A DNA stretch of 64,000 nucleotides from contig JBBRBO010000009.1 of NCBI GenBank assembly GCA_038205805.1, positions 5,280-69,279 of the forward strand, given 5' to 3'. Every line of letters begins with the position of its first letter. The first letter of the stretch is position 1. The notes under the pieces were generated by a model. The model ran no database searches, was not told where the DNA came from, and saw only the letters and a program-made list of their open reading frames with translations. Of this stretch, positions 16,667-25,955 are shown piece after piece. The stretch is from JBBSBY01 sp038205805 (lineage in GTDB: Bacteria > Desulfobacterota > Desulfomonilia > Desulfomonilales > Desulfomonilaceae). Position numbers and translations under genes: made by a program.

Positions 16667-17941
16667 ATGTCAACCGTCATCAAGATCGAAAACCTTTGGA
16701 AGGAATACCGCCTTGGGGTGATCGGCTACCGGAGCCTCCACCGTGACCTTCAATCCCGTTGGGCGCGGCTGCGTGGCCGGCCTGATCCGAACGCTCCGTT
16801 GGGCGCCGAAATCTCGCGCGAATCCGGCAAGATATGGGCGCTCAAGGACATCAACCTCGAGGTAAAAGAGGGCGAGATCCTCGGCATCATCGGCCGTAAT
16901 GGAGCGGGCAAGTCAACGCTGCTCAAGGTGCTCTCTAGGGTAACGGCGCCTACACGAGGCCAAATCAAGATCAAGGGCCGTATTGCGAGCCTCCTGGAAG
17001 TGGGCACGGGCTTCCACCCGGAACTCACGGGCCGTGAAAACGTCTTCCTGAACGGCGCGATAATGGGTATGACGATACCGGAAATCAAGGCCAAGTTTGA
17101 TGAGATTGTGGATTTCTCCGGGGTGGAGCAGTTCATTGACACGCCGGTGAAGCGCTACTCGAGCGGCATGTATGTGCGATTGGCCTTTGCGGTCGCGGCT
17201 CACCTTGAGCCGGAGATCCTGATTGTGGATGAAGTGCTGGCCGTAGGCGACGCCGAGTTCCAGAAGAAGTGCCTCGGCAAGATGGACCAGGTAGCCAAAG
17301 GCGGCAGGACCGTGCTGTTGGTGAGTCACAACATGTCGGCGATTGAGACTCTGTGTAACAAAGCGGTTTTGATGAACAACGGCGCCGTTGCGCTGCATAG
17401 CAGCGACGTACGAGGTGTAGTAGCCAACTACAGAAAGAATGACACTATCACTGCATTAAGTAAATGGGTGAATCCTGACGGTCGTTTGTACAGCAATCAA
17501 TGGTTTACTCCTCTTGCATTCTATATTGGAGACGCCGCAGGACGTGATATAACCATGCCCGTCGCTAATGACACAGACGTTTGGATTCATTTTGAGTTTA
17601 CACTGCACAAAACAAACGAAGCTTTGTCATTGGGATACGCAATATATTCTGAAGAGGGCTCAATGCTTTACTGGTCGTATTATACCGATGGCGCTGAAGA
17701 CCTTTGGCCTAAGCTGGAGCCGGGATTTTGTCGCCTAAAATCGCGACTTCCGAGTAGGTTATTGAACGAAGGTGCTTATAAGCTGGAATTCATAGGAGGC
17801 ATCCATTTTGCGGAATGGTTACTAGCGCCTGAAACCGGAGTTCCTATTATTAATCTGAGTGTGCAAGGATGTTTAAGTGATTCGCCATATTGGGTTATGA
17901 AGAGACCCGGACTGATTGCGCCGGTAATGGACTGGTTCTAA
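16667..17941 (+). CDS. wzt: Polysaccharide ABC exporter ATPase with C-terminal glycan-recognition domain (Wzt-like)
   Basis: 424 residues. The ATPase half (1-245) has Walker A GRNGAGKST (76-84), signature YSSGMYVR (164-171) and Walker B ILIVDE (184-189). The C-terminal half (about 270-424) fits the Wzt beta-sandwich that reads the end of the cognate O-polysaccharide. Base composition changes at about codon 250: the line from 16921 is 35/60 G+C, the line from 17581 is 23/60. The conserved ATPase is thus typical of the backbone and the recognition domain is typical of the variable cassette that follows. Confidence 0.9.
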   Translation: MSTVIKIENLWKEYRLGVIGYRSLHRDLQSRWARLRGRPDPNAPLGAEISRESGKIWALKDINLEVKEGEILGIIGRNGAGKSTLLKVLSRVTAPTRGQIKIKGRIASLLEVGTGFHPELTGRENVFLNGAIMGMTIPEIKAKFDEIVDFSGVEQFIDTPVKRYSSGMYVRLAFAVAAHLEPEILIVDEVLAVGDAEFQKKCLGKMDQVAKGGRTVLLVSHNMSAIETLCNKAVLMNNGAVALHSSDVRGVVANYRKNDTITALSKWVNPDGRLYSNQWFTPLAFYIGDAAGRDITMPVANDTDVWIHFEFTLHKTNEALSLGYAIYSEEGSMLYWSYYTDGAEDLWPKLEPGFCRLKSRLPSRLLNEGAYKLEFIGGIHFAEWLLAPETGVPIINLSVQGCLSDSPYWVMKRPGLIAPVMDWF

Positions 17942-17980
17942 GGCTACGAACGATGAAGCTTCTACAAAAATTACGGTAAA

Positions 17981-18766
17981 ATGAGACAAAAATATATTAT
18001 GAGTATGTTCCATTATCCGCGACGATTAAAGACGGCGATACTCTCTTCAGTTAGCTGGATGCAAAAATATAATCGTCAAAGAAAAACATATGGCTTTCTA
18101 AAGCAGTTTATATCCGACGGGGATTTAGTGTTCGACGTTGGAGCCAATATTGGAGAAAAATCAGAGCTATATTTATCACTTGGAGCTCAAGTGATTGCAG
18201 TAGAGCCCCAGAAAGATTGTATAAAGGCTTTACAAGAACGCTTTCAAACAAATCCCAACGTTACTATAGTCCGGAAGGCGCTGGATGATTGCGTAGATTG
18301 CAATAAGGAACTTTACAAAGCCAATGCAAGCACTATCTCGTCAATGTCGCGAGAATGGATTGCCGCTGTCCAATCAAGCGGAAGATTCCCTGCTTCTAGT
18401 TTCGAGTGGAACTATAAGGTTCAGGTTTCAACCACGACCTTAGATGAACTTATAAAAATTTATGGTACCCCCACCTTTGTGAAAATTGATACGGAAGGTC
18501 ATGAGGCGAATATATTGCGTGGTCTTTCCGTCAAATTAAAAACCATATCTTTCGAGTTTGTTCCTGAACGTATCCAGGATACCTTTGAATGTATCCGTAC
18601 TCTCCAAAACGTTATAGACTATCGGTATAACTTCACGTTGGAAGAAACCTCGGAGTTTGCTCTACCTACTTTTGTAAAAGAGGAAGAATTGCGCAGCCGA
18701 TTACAACTTGTAAAGCCGGAACTGTGGGGTGATGTTTATGCAGTATCTTTACCGGGAAATGGTTGA
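17981..18766 (+). CDS. FkbM-family methyltransferase
   Basis: 261 residues. SAM-binding motif LVFDVGANIGE (about 49-59), acidic strand end VIAVEPQ, and the family's FVKIDTEGHEANILRG are all present. It probably O-methylates a sugar of the surface glycan; in ABC-dependent systems such methylation may mark the chain end read by Wzt. ATG 17981 has no clear ribosome site; ATG 17999 and 18005 are alternatives. It is markedly AT-rich compared with flanking backbone genes. The gap that follows to 19059 holds nothing convincing. Confidence 0.85.
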   Translation: MRQKYIMSMFHYPRRLKTAILSSVSWMQKYNRQRKTYGFLKQFISDGDLVFDVGANIGEKSELYLSLGAQVIAVEPQKDCIKALQERFQTNPNVTIVRKALDDCVDCNKELYKANASTISSMSREWIAAVQSSGRFPASSFEWNYKVQVSTTTLDELIKIYGTPTFVKIDTEGHEANILRGLSVKLKTISFEFVPERIQDTFECIRTLQNVIDYRYNFTLEETSEFALPTFVKEEELRSRLQLVKPELWGDVYAVSLPGNG

Positions 18767-19059
18767 TGGAATCTACTAAGCAGCGCCCTTGCTGACGTGA
18801 GGTGGGTTGACGAAGAGCGCTATTTTCTTACTGCTACAAACCGTCTCTCTTGCAAAACAATTTTCCTGCATTGTTTCTCATGCTTATTCTAGCAGCCGCT
18901 CTCAGCACAATGCGTCGGAATAGGCAAGGTTTGGTAGTTGAACCTGGACTGTCTTTGAACGAAGAGGAAAAGAATTCGGAATCCGGCAAGTAATCCTATC
19001 CTCAAGGCATTGTAATGTGCTGCTTGAAAAGTGAAAATAACAATACAAAAGGACACAAC

Positions 19060-19881
19060 GTGGAATTGACCGCACTGGACATGCTGAAATCCAAATTTTT
19101 GTGGCAAGAAGGGCAACCACTTCGGCTACATTTGGGATGTGGCGGCACATACTTTCCCGGTTACATCAATATTGATTTTCCTCCCGAGGAGCATACTACG
19201 TTAGCCGATTATTCTCCTGATCTATTTACAGATATTACTATGCTGGATTTTCCCGTTGCTTCGGTGGACGAGGTTAGGCTGCATCACTTATTTGAGCATT
19301 TCAGCAGACCCGTTGCCTTAGGTTTGCTCGTTCTCTGGTCTAAATGGTTAAAACCGAGAGGCCTTTTACACATAGAAACCCCCGATGTTCTTGGATGTGC
19401 AAAAGCGTTGCTGTCTACGGACCTAAACTTCTCACAAAAACAGGCGATGCTCAGACATGTCTTTGGCTCGCATGAAGCAACGTGGGCATATCATCTCGAC
19501 GGCTGGTACGAGGAGAAGTTCAGGCATGTGCTGACTGCCTTTGGATATTCCACGAAAATCAAATTGTGGCAGTGGGACATGCCGCCCTACTTACACAATG
19601 TTGAAGTAATCGCCGTAAAACAACGCTCTATCGCAACGGCGGATCTCATTAAGGTCGGGTGCGATATCCTTAAGGAGTCCATGGTCAACGACGCGCCGAG
19701 TGAGCAACGGATGGCCGAAGTCTGGAAAGAATCTATGATCGCTTTTCTTGATAAATCACGTGGCGAGACGCCGCTCAACGCATATATTCCGCCGAACCGC
19801 GCACCCGAGACTAAAACGACTTTGCAAGCAGCCATGCAGTCATTGCGGAACCGCATACGCGGGTCCAAAAGACCACGCTGA
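19060..19881 (+). CDS. Class I SAM-dependent methyltransferase, polysaccharide locus
   Basis: 273 residues from GTG 19060, chosen for AAAGGA 7 bp upstream; ATG 19015 would add 15 residues with no ribosome site. Motif I is LHLGCGGTYFPGYINID; LHHLFEHF corresponds to the post-motif-II block, followed by KPRGLLHIETPD. It belongs to the predicted SAM-dependent methyltransferases common in glycan loci. The residues after about 215 form a basic tail without known domain. It runs into a GT2 gene 3 bp later. Confidence 0.75.
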   Translation: MELTALDMLKSKFLWQEGQPLRLHLGCGGTYFPGYINIDFPPEEHTTLADYSPDLFTDITMLDFPVASVDEVRLHHLFEHFSRPVALGLLVLWSKWLKPRGLLHIETPDVLGCAKALLSTDLNFSQKQAMLRHVFGSHEATWAYHLDGWYEEKFRHVLTAFGYSTKIKLWQWDMPPYLHNVEVIAVKQRSIATADLIKVGCDILKESMVNDAPSEQRMAEVWKESMIAFLDKSRGETPLNAYIPPNRAPETKTTLQAAMQSLRNRIRGSKRPR

Positions 19882-19884
19882 CCA

Positions 19885-20790
19885 GTGTCTACGCTCAGCG
19901 TAATTATCCCCACTTTTAATCGCCTGCACACCTTGGACAAAGCCCTCCGTTCAGGGGCGCTTCAAAATATACCCGATATGGAAATAATCGTGGTGGATGA
20001 CGGATCGACGGATGGAACAGGGGAGCTGCTCACCAAGGAATGGTCCCAAGTGCGTTACTTGTATATTGAGCATTCAGGATTACCGGCGGTTGCCAGAAAC
20101 AAAGGTTTGGCCGCTGCGAAGAGCGACTACGTGGCTTTTCTCGATTCGGATGATGAGTGGCTACCGGGTAAAATTGCTAGGCAAGTTTCCATACTCGCCA
20201 ATAACCCGAATGTAGGTTTGGTCTGCTCAAATGCCGTGGTTCGTCGAGGAGATGCTGTGGACATGACTCTCTTGCCTGCAGGCAAAGACTACCCGCACCG
20301 TGCATTGACGGAACTTCTGTCGGGCAATTTTGTAATCACTTCCACTGTAGTCATTCGCAGATCGGTATTGAAACAAACCGGCGGCTTTCCGGAAGCGGCA
20401 AAGTTCATTGCTATAGAAGACTACCATTTGTGGCTGCGTATCGCTGCTATTTATGATGTCATTTATATAGATGACTGTTTAGCGGTTTACAGAGACGCTC
20501 CGTCTGAGAGCATACGAGGTCGCGTTTCATTACAAAAGCATTATGAAAGCATGATTTTTCTGATGCAGGATTTCGCGTCGTTTCTGTACAAAATTGAATG
20601 CAAGGATGATCAGGTCTATAGGGCTATAGATAAGCAGGTACAAACCTTTTTAACGCACATTATAAATCTTTGCCGGACGCATAGTGACTATGCCCAGCTG
20701 CTGCGGCTCTCAATTCGACAACCTTTCTGCTGCGCACGGTATTTCGGAAATGCCGTGCAACGTAAGCTCCGCTTAAAATCGAATGCTTAG
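19885..20790 (+). CDS. Family 2 glycosyltransferase
   Basis: 301 residues from GTG 19885. GT-A fold: LSVIIPTFNR at the start, VVDDGSTDGT, and the metal-binding FLDSDDEW at about 94. It would add a sugar to the growing lipid-linked glycan on the cytoplasmic side. Donor and acceptor cannot be told from sequence. It lies in a tightly packed run of transferase genes. Confidence 0.87.
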   Translation: MSTLSVIIPTFNRLHTLDKALRSGALQNIPDMEIIVVDDGSTDGTGELLTKEWSQVRYLYIEHSGLPAVARNKGLAAAKSDYVAFLDSDDEWLPGKIARQVSILANNPNVGLVCSNAVVRRGDAVDMTLLPAGKDYPHRALTELLSGNFVITSTVVIRRSVLKQTGGFPEAAKFIAIEDYHLWLRIAAIYDVIYIDDCLAVYRDAPSESIRGRVSLQKHYESMIFLMQDFASFLYKIECKDDQVYRAIDKQVQTFLTHIINLCRTHSDYAQLLRLSIRQPFCCARYFGNAVQRKLRLKSNA

Positions 20791-20798
20791 GAAAGTCA

Positions 20799-22070
20799 AT
20801 GCGTATTCTTCACACCGTTGAATCATACTTGCCGGCCAGACACGGTATGTCGGAAGTAGTGCGGCAATTATCCGAACGACTTGTTCTTATGGGACATGAG
20901 GTTACAGTGGCCACCAGCGCAGATGCGCAACGTACGGCATCAACAATTAATGCTGTCAAAATTGTGGAATTCGATTGCTCCGGTAATGTGGTTCGAGGCT
21001 TAGAAGGAGACGTAGCCGCATATCGCAATTTCTTGCTCACCTCCCGATTTGATATAATGACCAATTTTGCGGCCCAACAGTGGGCTACGGACATTGCTCT
21101 GCCGCTATTACCCGAAATTTCGGCTGCGAAGGTTTTTGTGCCGACCGGCTTTTCAGCTTTGTATGACGATCAATATAAGTCATATTACGAATCTATGGCA
21201 ACATGGATGCGCAATTATGACATGAATGTCTTTTTATCCGAGACTTACCGAGATAGAGAATTTGCGAGACAGTGCGGTATCGAAAAATGTATTCTCATTC
21301 CGAATGGAGCTGCCGCTTCGGAATTTTTAGCGCCATCAGAGCAGACCTTTAGAGAACGATTGGGTATCACTGATGACGATTTTCTTGTTCTGCATGTGGG
21401 CGCATTCACAGGTGTAAAGGGGCACCTTGATGCAATAGAGATCTTTAGTCGATCTACGGTAAACAATGCGGCGCTTCTTTTGGTGTCTGATGATTTCGAT
21501 GGACTTAACTGCTATGGCGCTAGTAAAATACCGGGAATGAGTGAGCACATCCGAAATATAGGCCGTTTCTTTTTCAAATACGATCATTTTAGGGTTTCCG
21601 GTAATATGCGTTTTCTGGATATTGCAAAGAATAGGCATATGATTTCGAACAAATTGACAAAAAGAAGAATCATATTGAAGGCGTTATCGAGAAAGGACAC
21701 CGTAGCGGCATATAAATGCGCCGATCTTTTCCTGTTCCCTTCTCATATAGAGTGTTCGCCGATCGTTCTTTTCGAATGTATGGCGTCCCGAACGCCTTTT
21801 CTCACCACTGATGTCGGCAATGCGGAAGAAATTATTCAGTGGTCTCAAGGAGGAAAGCTCTTGCCTACGGAAAAAGAAGAGAGTGGGATGGGCCTTAGTT
21901 TTGCCAAAATACGTGAATCATCTCAACTTCTATTCACTATAGTCAATGACCCTGATAAAAGGACCCAAATGGCTGAAGCCGGTTTCGAGGCGTGGCAAAA
22001 ACGCTTCACGTGGGAGGTCATCGCGAACCAATATCAACACCTTTACAAGCGGCTTCTGAGCGAAAAATGA
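20799..22070 (+). CDS. Family 4-type (GT-B) glycosyltransferase
   Basis: 423 residues. N-terminal acceptor half starts MRILHTVESYLPARHGMSEV; the donor-binding half has HVGAFTGVKG and the EX7E motif ECSPIVLFE near residue 328. It is a retaining GT-B transferase. About 60 residues (roughly 250-305) rich in basic and aromatic residues are inserted before the EX7E region, unusual for the family. Its stop overlaps the next start (ATGA). Confidence 0.87.
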   Translation: MRILHTVESYLPARHGMSEVVRQLSERLVLMGHEVTVATSADAQRTASTINAVKIVEFDCSGNVVRGLEGDVAAYRNFLLTSRFDIMTNFAAQQWATDIALPLLPEISAAKVFVPTGFSALYDDQYKSYYESMATWMRNYDMNVFLSETYRDREFARQCGIEKCILIPNGAAASEFLAPSEQTFRERLGITDDDFLVLHVGAFTGVKGHLDAIEIFSRSTVNNAALLLVSDDFDGLNCYGASKIPGMSEHIRNIGRFFFKYDHFRVSGNMRFLDIAKNRHMISNKLTKRRIILKALSRKDTVAAYKCADLFLFPSHIECSPIVLFECMASRTPFLTTDVGNAEEIIQWSQGGKLLPTEKEESGMGLSFAKIRESSQLLFTIVNDPDKRTQMAEAGFEAWQKRFTWEVIANQYQHLYKRLLSEK

Positions 22071-22963
22071 TTATCCTCGCTCTAAAAGGTGGACTTGGAA
22101 ATCAAATGTTTCAGTATGCCTTGGGTAGACGCATGGCGCATATTCGCCGTACTGAACTAAAACTTGATTTGTCCTACTATGATTTTCAGGCTCACGGTAT
22201 TACTGAAGATACTCCTAGAAAATATCGTCTCTCCACACTCAATATTAAAGAAAGCATTGCTACGGACGAGGAAATTGCGCTTTTTTTCCCAACAGATAAG
22301 GTGAGCCTCAAATTGTTAAATGGTTTAAGAAATCGTCTTTTACCTTATTATCTGGGGTCCATTGTAAAGGAAAAAGCGTCTTCTTTTGATCCTGCAATTC
22401 TTAAGACACGCAAACATGTATACTTGAACGGCTACTGGCAAACGGAAAAGTATTTTCTTGATTTAGCATCACTAATCCGCTCTGAATTTACCGTGAAGAG
22501 TCCCTTAAATGAGATAAACCTATCAATCGCAAACCAAATGAGACCCACAAATTCCGTCAGTATCCACGTGCGGAGAGGTGATTACATAATCAACCAAGCT
22601 ACTCATGATTTCCACGGAGTTTGCTCTTTAGATTATTACAAGCGGGCGGTCGCCGAAATAAGCGCCGAAATCACTGACCCCCTGTTTTTTGTTTTTTCCG
22701 ACGATCCTGAGTGGACGCAAGACAATATTCAACTACATCACCCTACGGTATTTGTCACCCACAACGGCGTTGAGGAAGAATACGAAGATCTCCGGCTCAT
22801 GAGCTTATGCAAGCACCATATAATAGCAAACAGTTCCTTTAGCTGGTGGGGCGCATGGCTCGGGACGAATAGAGACAAAATCGTCATTGCCCCTAAGAAA
22901 TGGTTTAATACAGCCGATATGGATACGAAGGATCTGTTGCCCGAAAGATGGCGAAAAATGTAA
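22067..22963 (+). CDS. Family 11 glycosyltransferase, alpha-1,2-fucosyltransferase-like
   Basis: 298 residues from ATG 22067, overlapping the previous stop by 4 bp. The start LALKGGLGNQMFQYALGRR, the donor-binding HVRRGDY near residue 167 and the C-terminal SSFSWWGAWL are the three GT11 signatures. It would transfer fucose (or a related 6-deoxysugar) from the GDP donor. No GDP-fucose synthesis genes are in the window. This implies a fucosylated surface glycan. Confidence 0.9.
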   Translation: MIILALKGGLGNQMFQYALGRRMAHIRRTELKLDLSYYDFQAHGITEDTPRKYRLSTLNIKESIATDEEIALFFPTDKVSLKLLNGLRNRLLPYYLGSIVKEKASSFDPAILKTRKHVYLNGYWQTEKYFLDLASLIRSEFTVKSPLNEINLSIANQMRPTNSVSIHVRRGDYIINQATHDFHGVCSLDYYKRAVAEISAEITDPLFFVFSDDPEWTQDNIQLHHPTVFVTHNGVEEEYEDLRLMSLCKHHIIANSSFSWWGAWLGTNRDKIVIAPKKWFNTADMDTKDLLPERWRKM

Positions 22964-22984
22964 TATATGTAAGGATTGGACAGA

Positions 22985-24022
22985 ATGAACCCAAAACTTA
23001 CCGTCTTCATGCCCGTCTACAACGCTGAACTCTATTTGCGTGAGGCGATTGAAAGTATTCTCAATCAGTCCTACTGCGATTTTCACTTTCTTATAGTGTC
23101 GGACGGCTCTACAGACGGCAGTGTAGATATTATACGGTCTTACTCCGATCCTAGAATTAAATTATTACAGCCGCAACATATGGGCTATTCGCTCATTATG
23201 AATTTTGGACTCGAACGAGCCGACAGTAAATTTCTGGCCTTGATGGATTCCGACGACATCAGCTTGCCTAATCGTCTGGAAAAACAGATTGCTTTTTTGG
23301 AAGATCATCCCGAGATCGGCGCCTGCGGCACATGGGTCCAGACAATCGGGGATAAGTCAGGTCAAATATGGAAGTATGCGACGGACGCGGATGAAGTACA
23401 TTGCCGGTCCTTGTTCAATATGTCTGTTGCGCACCCGACGCTGATGCTCAGGTTGGATACTCTGAATAAATCAGGCACTCGCTACAATCCTGAATATTAT
23501 TATGCATGTGATTGGGAGTTTCTCCAGCAATGTGTTAAATCTTTCTCGATAGCAAACATCCCGGAGACCTTGGTTCATTACAGGATCCGCGAAGGCAGTT
23601 GCAGCCGTGAAAATGCCGAACGAATGAAGTCACACCGGTACGCGATAGCCGCTAAGGCGCTCAAAGGAATAGGTATCAACGTCTCTGATGAGCAGCTAAA
23701 CCTTCATTTTGCGATTGTAGATCGCACCTTTCAAAGACATATCGATAAGCTTCACCGCATTGATGAGTGGTTGGCTCTTTTGGAACAGAAGAACAGTATA
23801 AGCGCCAAGTATCCGACGAATACATTTAAGAAAGTCATTGCAGGTCTTTGGTACGAAATAAATTCCCTGGCCGCTGAAATCGGACCGTCAGTGTGGCGGG
23901 AATTCAATCGTTCCGATTTACGGAAACTAGCCAATACCGGTTTGCGATTGAATGTGAAACTTTTGCTGAAAAGTATCATCAGATGGGATCGTCGCGGGCG
24001 GAGCATCGGCACAGCGCAATGA
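22985..24022 (+). CDS. Family 2 glycosyltransferase
   Basis: 345 residues from ATG 22985, with AAGGA 9 bp upstream; a TTG at 22976 is less likely. It starts with LTVFMPVYNAELYL, then VSDGSTDGS, and has LMDSDDIS as metal site near residue 93. The catalytic domain is about 230 residues; the last 110 are helical and basic, perhaps membrane-associated. It is followed by an ATGA overlap with the next transferase. Confidence 0.87.
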   Translation: MNPKLTVFMPVYNAELYLREAIESILNQSYCDFHFLIVSDGSTDGSVDIIRSYSDPRIKLLQPQHMGYSLIMNFGLERADSKFLALMDSDDISLPNRLEKQIAFLEDHPEIGACGTWVQTIGDKSGQIWKYATDADEVHCRSLFNMSVAHPTLMLRLDTLNKSGTRYNPEYYYACDWEFLQQCVKSFSIANIPETLVHYRIREGSCSRENAERMKSHRYAIAAKALKGIGINVSDEQLNLHFAIVDRTFQRHIDKLHRIDEWLALLEQKNSISAKYPTNTFKKVIAGLWYEINSLAAEIGPSVWREFNRSDLRKLANTGLRLNVKLLLKSIIRWDRRGRSIGTAQ

Positions 24023-24948
24023 AGCTCTCAATCGTGCTTTGCACGTACAATAGATCGCATTTACTCCAAGAAAGTCTGGGAAGCCTTTGCCGGCAGGATG
24101 CGGAGACTTCCTCCTTCGAGATACTGGTGGTTGATAATAATTCAACGGATGACACTCGGACAGTTGTGAAGGCTTACCTTACCTCCTACCCGAACGTGCG
24201 ATACATCTTAGAAGAAAAACAAGGCCTCTCGCATGCACGGAACCGAGGATATCAAGAAGCTGCCGGCGAATACGTAGGATACTTCGACGATGACGCCAAG
24301 GCGCCGTCGGACTGGGTCAGCAAGGCTCTGGTGATTATCGACGCGAAACATCCCAATGTTTTCGGTGGCCCGTATTATGCTTTTTACAACACACCCAAAC
24401 CACGTTGGTTTAAAAATGACTATGGATCGAATGTTTTAGCTCCATATCCAAAAGAATTGGTCGAAAATGAATTTCTTACGGGCACAAATATCTTCTTTGA
24501 ACGCGACCTGTTATCATCTTTGGGAGGTTTCAACCCAAAATTAGGAATGTGCGGGGCCGGCTTGGGCTACGGGGAAGAGACACAGATTATCATCGAGGCA
24601 CGGCGAAGCGTCAAAAATCTCACAGTCTATTACGATCCCCAACTTTATGTATATCATTTGGTGCAGCCTGCTAAAATGCGGTTGATTCCGGCAGCCAAAA
24701 GGCACTTTATTGACGGCCGCTATTCTTATAGACTCTTTGGTGATACAAAGCCGCCGTTGTTCATGTCCTTTGCAAAACTCTGCGCCTATACGCTCTGGAT
24801 TTGCTACGATCTAACACTTGGAGTTCTCTTGCGAAACCGAATGAGGTATCCTTTCTTTCAGAATTATACTTACGAGCATACGCTGAAACTGATGCGCGGA
24901 ATCGGCAACGCCTACCAGCGGTTTCTTAGCGCCATACGTGCAAAATGA
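24019..24948 (+). CDS. Family 2 glycosyltransferase
   Basis: 309 residues from ATG 24019, overlapping the preceding stop. LSIVLCTYNRSHLL, VVDNNSTDDT, GLSHARNRG and the metal site YFDDDAKA near residue 92 define a GT-A domain. GTNIFFERDLL and GYGEETQ fit the acceptor side. Two hydrophobic stretches around 250-275 may lie on the membrane. The stop overlaps the next start. Confidence 0.87.
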   Translation: MKLSIVLCTYNRSHLLQESLGSLCRQDAETSSFEILVVDNNSTDDTRTVVKAYLTSYPNVRYILEEKQGLSHARNRGYQEAAGEYVGYFDDDAKAPSDWVSKALVIIDAKHPNVFGGPYYAFYNTPKPRWFKNDYGSNVLAPYPKELVENEFLTGTNIFFERDLLSSLGGFNPKLGMCGAGLGYGEETQIIIEARRSVKNLTVYYDPQLYVYHLVQPAKMRLIPAAKRHFIDGRYSYRLFGDTKPPLFMSFAKLCAYTLWICYDLTLGVLLRNRMRYPFFQNYTYEHTLKLMRGIGNAYQRFLSAIRAK

Positions 24949-25955
24949 ATAATGTCAAAACCCCTGTCGCCTTCCTTATCTTCAATCGACCGGATACCAC
25001 CGAGCGGGTGTTTGCGGCGATAAGAAACGCACGCCCGAAGCGGCTGCTCGTCGTAGCCGATGGCCCACGGTCCACACATCCGGATGATGGACGAAAATGC
25101 CGAGCCGCACGGTCAATCATCGAGGGAGTGGACTGGGATTGCGAAGTTCTTAAGAATTACTCGGACGTAAACCTGGGCTGCAAACGCCGCGTCTCATCAG
25201 GCTTGGACTGGGTGTTCTCAGCGGTTGATCGAGCCATTATCCTCGAAGACGACATTCTCCCCGATCCGACATTCTTCCCCTATTGCGACGAACTGCTTGA
25301 ACGATACGCTGAGGACGAGCGCGTAGGCGCAATCTGCGGCTGCAACTTTCAGGATGGGATAAAGCGTTCCACAGCGAGCTACTACTTTTCCCGTTATGGC
25401 CATATCTGGGGTTGGGCATCTTGGGCAAGGGCTTGGAAATATTATGATGTGAATATGAATCTGTGGCCGATAATACGAGACGGTAACCAGCTTCAAAATA
25501 TTATCGAAAACAAGAGAACCCTCGCCTACTGTTCGGAACGATTTGAAGCGACCTACAAAGGGGAAATCGACACGTGGGATTATCAATGGACATTTGCCTG
25601 CTGGATCCAAAATATGTCGGCGATTCTACCGGAGGTAAATCTCATCCAAAATATAGGTTTCGGAGAAGATGCAACTCACACAACCAATTCTACCGACAAT
25701 GAGGTTATGCTGCGCCCGAAATCCCTCACTTTTCCACTCAAGCATCCTGAACTTCTTATAAGAAATACAATTGCGGATGCCTACACGGAAGATAAGCTCG
25801 GATGGAAAAAGATGCGTTTATGGAGACGCCTTCTTTTCTCCTGCGCTACCTTTTTCTCTCTACTGATACGAGGGGAGTTCAAGATGATACATTCGAAGCT
25901 GAGACGACGATTACATGGCCGTCTCAAGCCCAATCAACCATTACCTATTGAATAA
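24945..25955 (+). CDS. GT-A-like glycosyltransferase, hemolysin HlpA-type
   Basis: 336 residues. TPVAFLIFNRPDTTERVFAA, LLVVADGPR and AIILEDDILPDPTFF (the DxD-like site) fit the small GT-A family often named hemolytic protein HlpA-like. It is the last gene of the forward run that starts at 15162. Its 3' end overlaps the convergent methyltransferase gene by 11 bp. Confidence 0.75.
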   Translation: MNNVKTPVAFLIFNRPDTTERVFAAIRNARPKRLLVVADGPRSTHPDDGRKCRAARSIIEGVDWDCEVLKNYSDVNLGCKRRVSSGLDWVFSAVDRAIILEDDILPDPTFFPYCDELLERYAEDERVGAICGCNFQDGIKRSTASYYFSRYGHIWGWASWARAWKYYDVNMNLWPIIRDGNQLQNIIENKRTLAYCSERFEATYKGEIDTWDYQWTFACWIQNMSAILPEVNLIQNIGFGEDATHTTNSTDNEVMLRPKSLTFPLKHPELLIRNTIADAYTEDKLGWKKMRLWRRLLFSCATFFSLLIRGEFKMIHSKLRRRLHGRLKPNQPLPIE

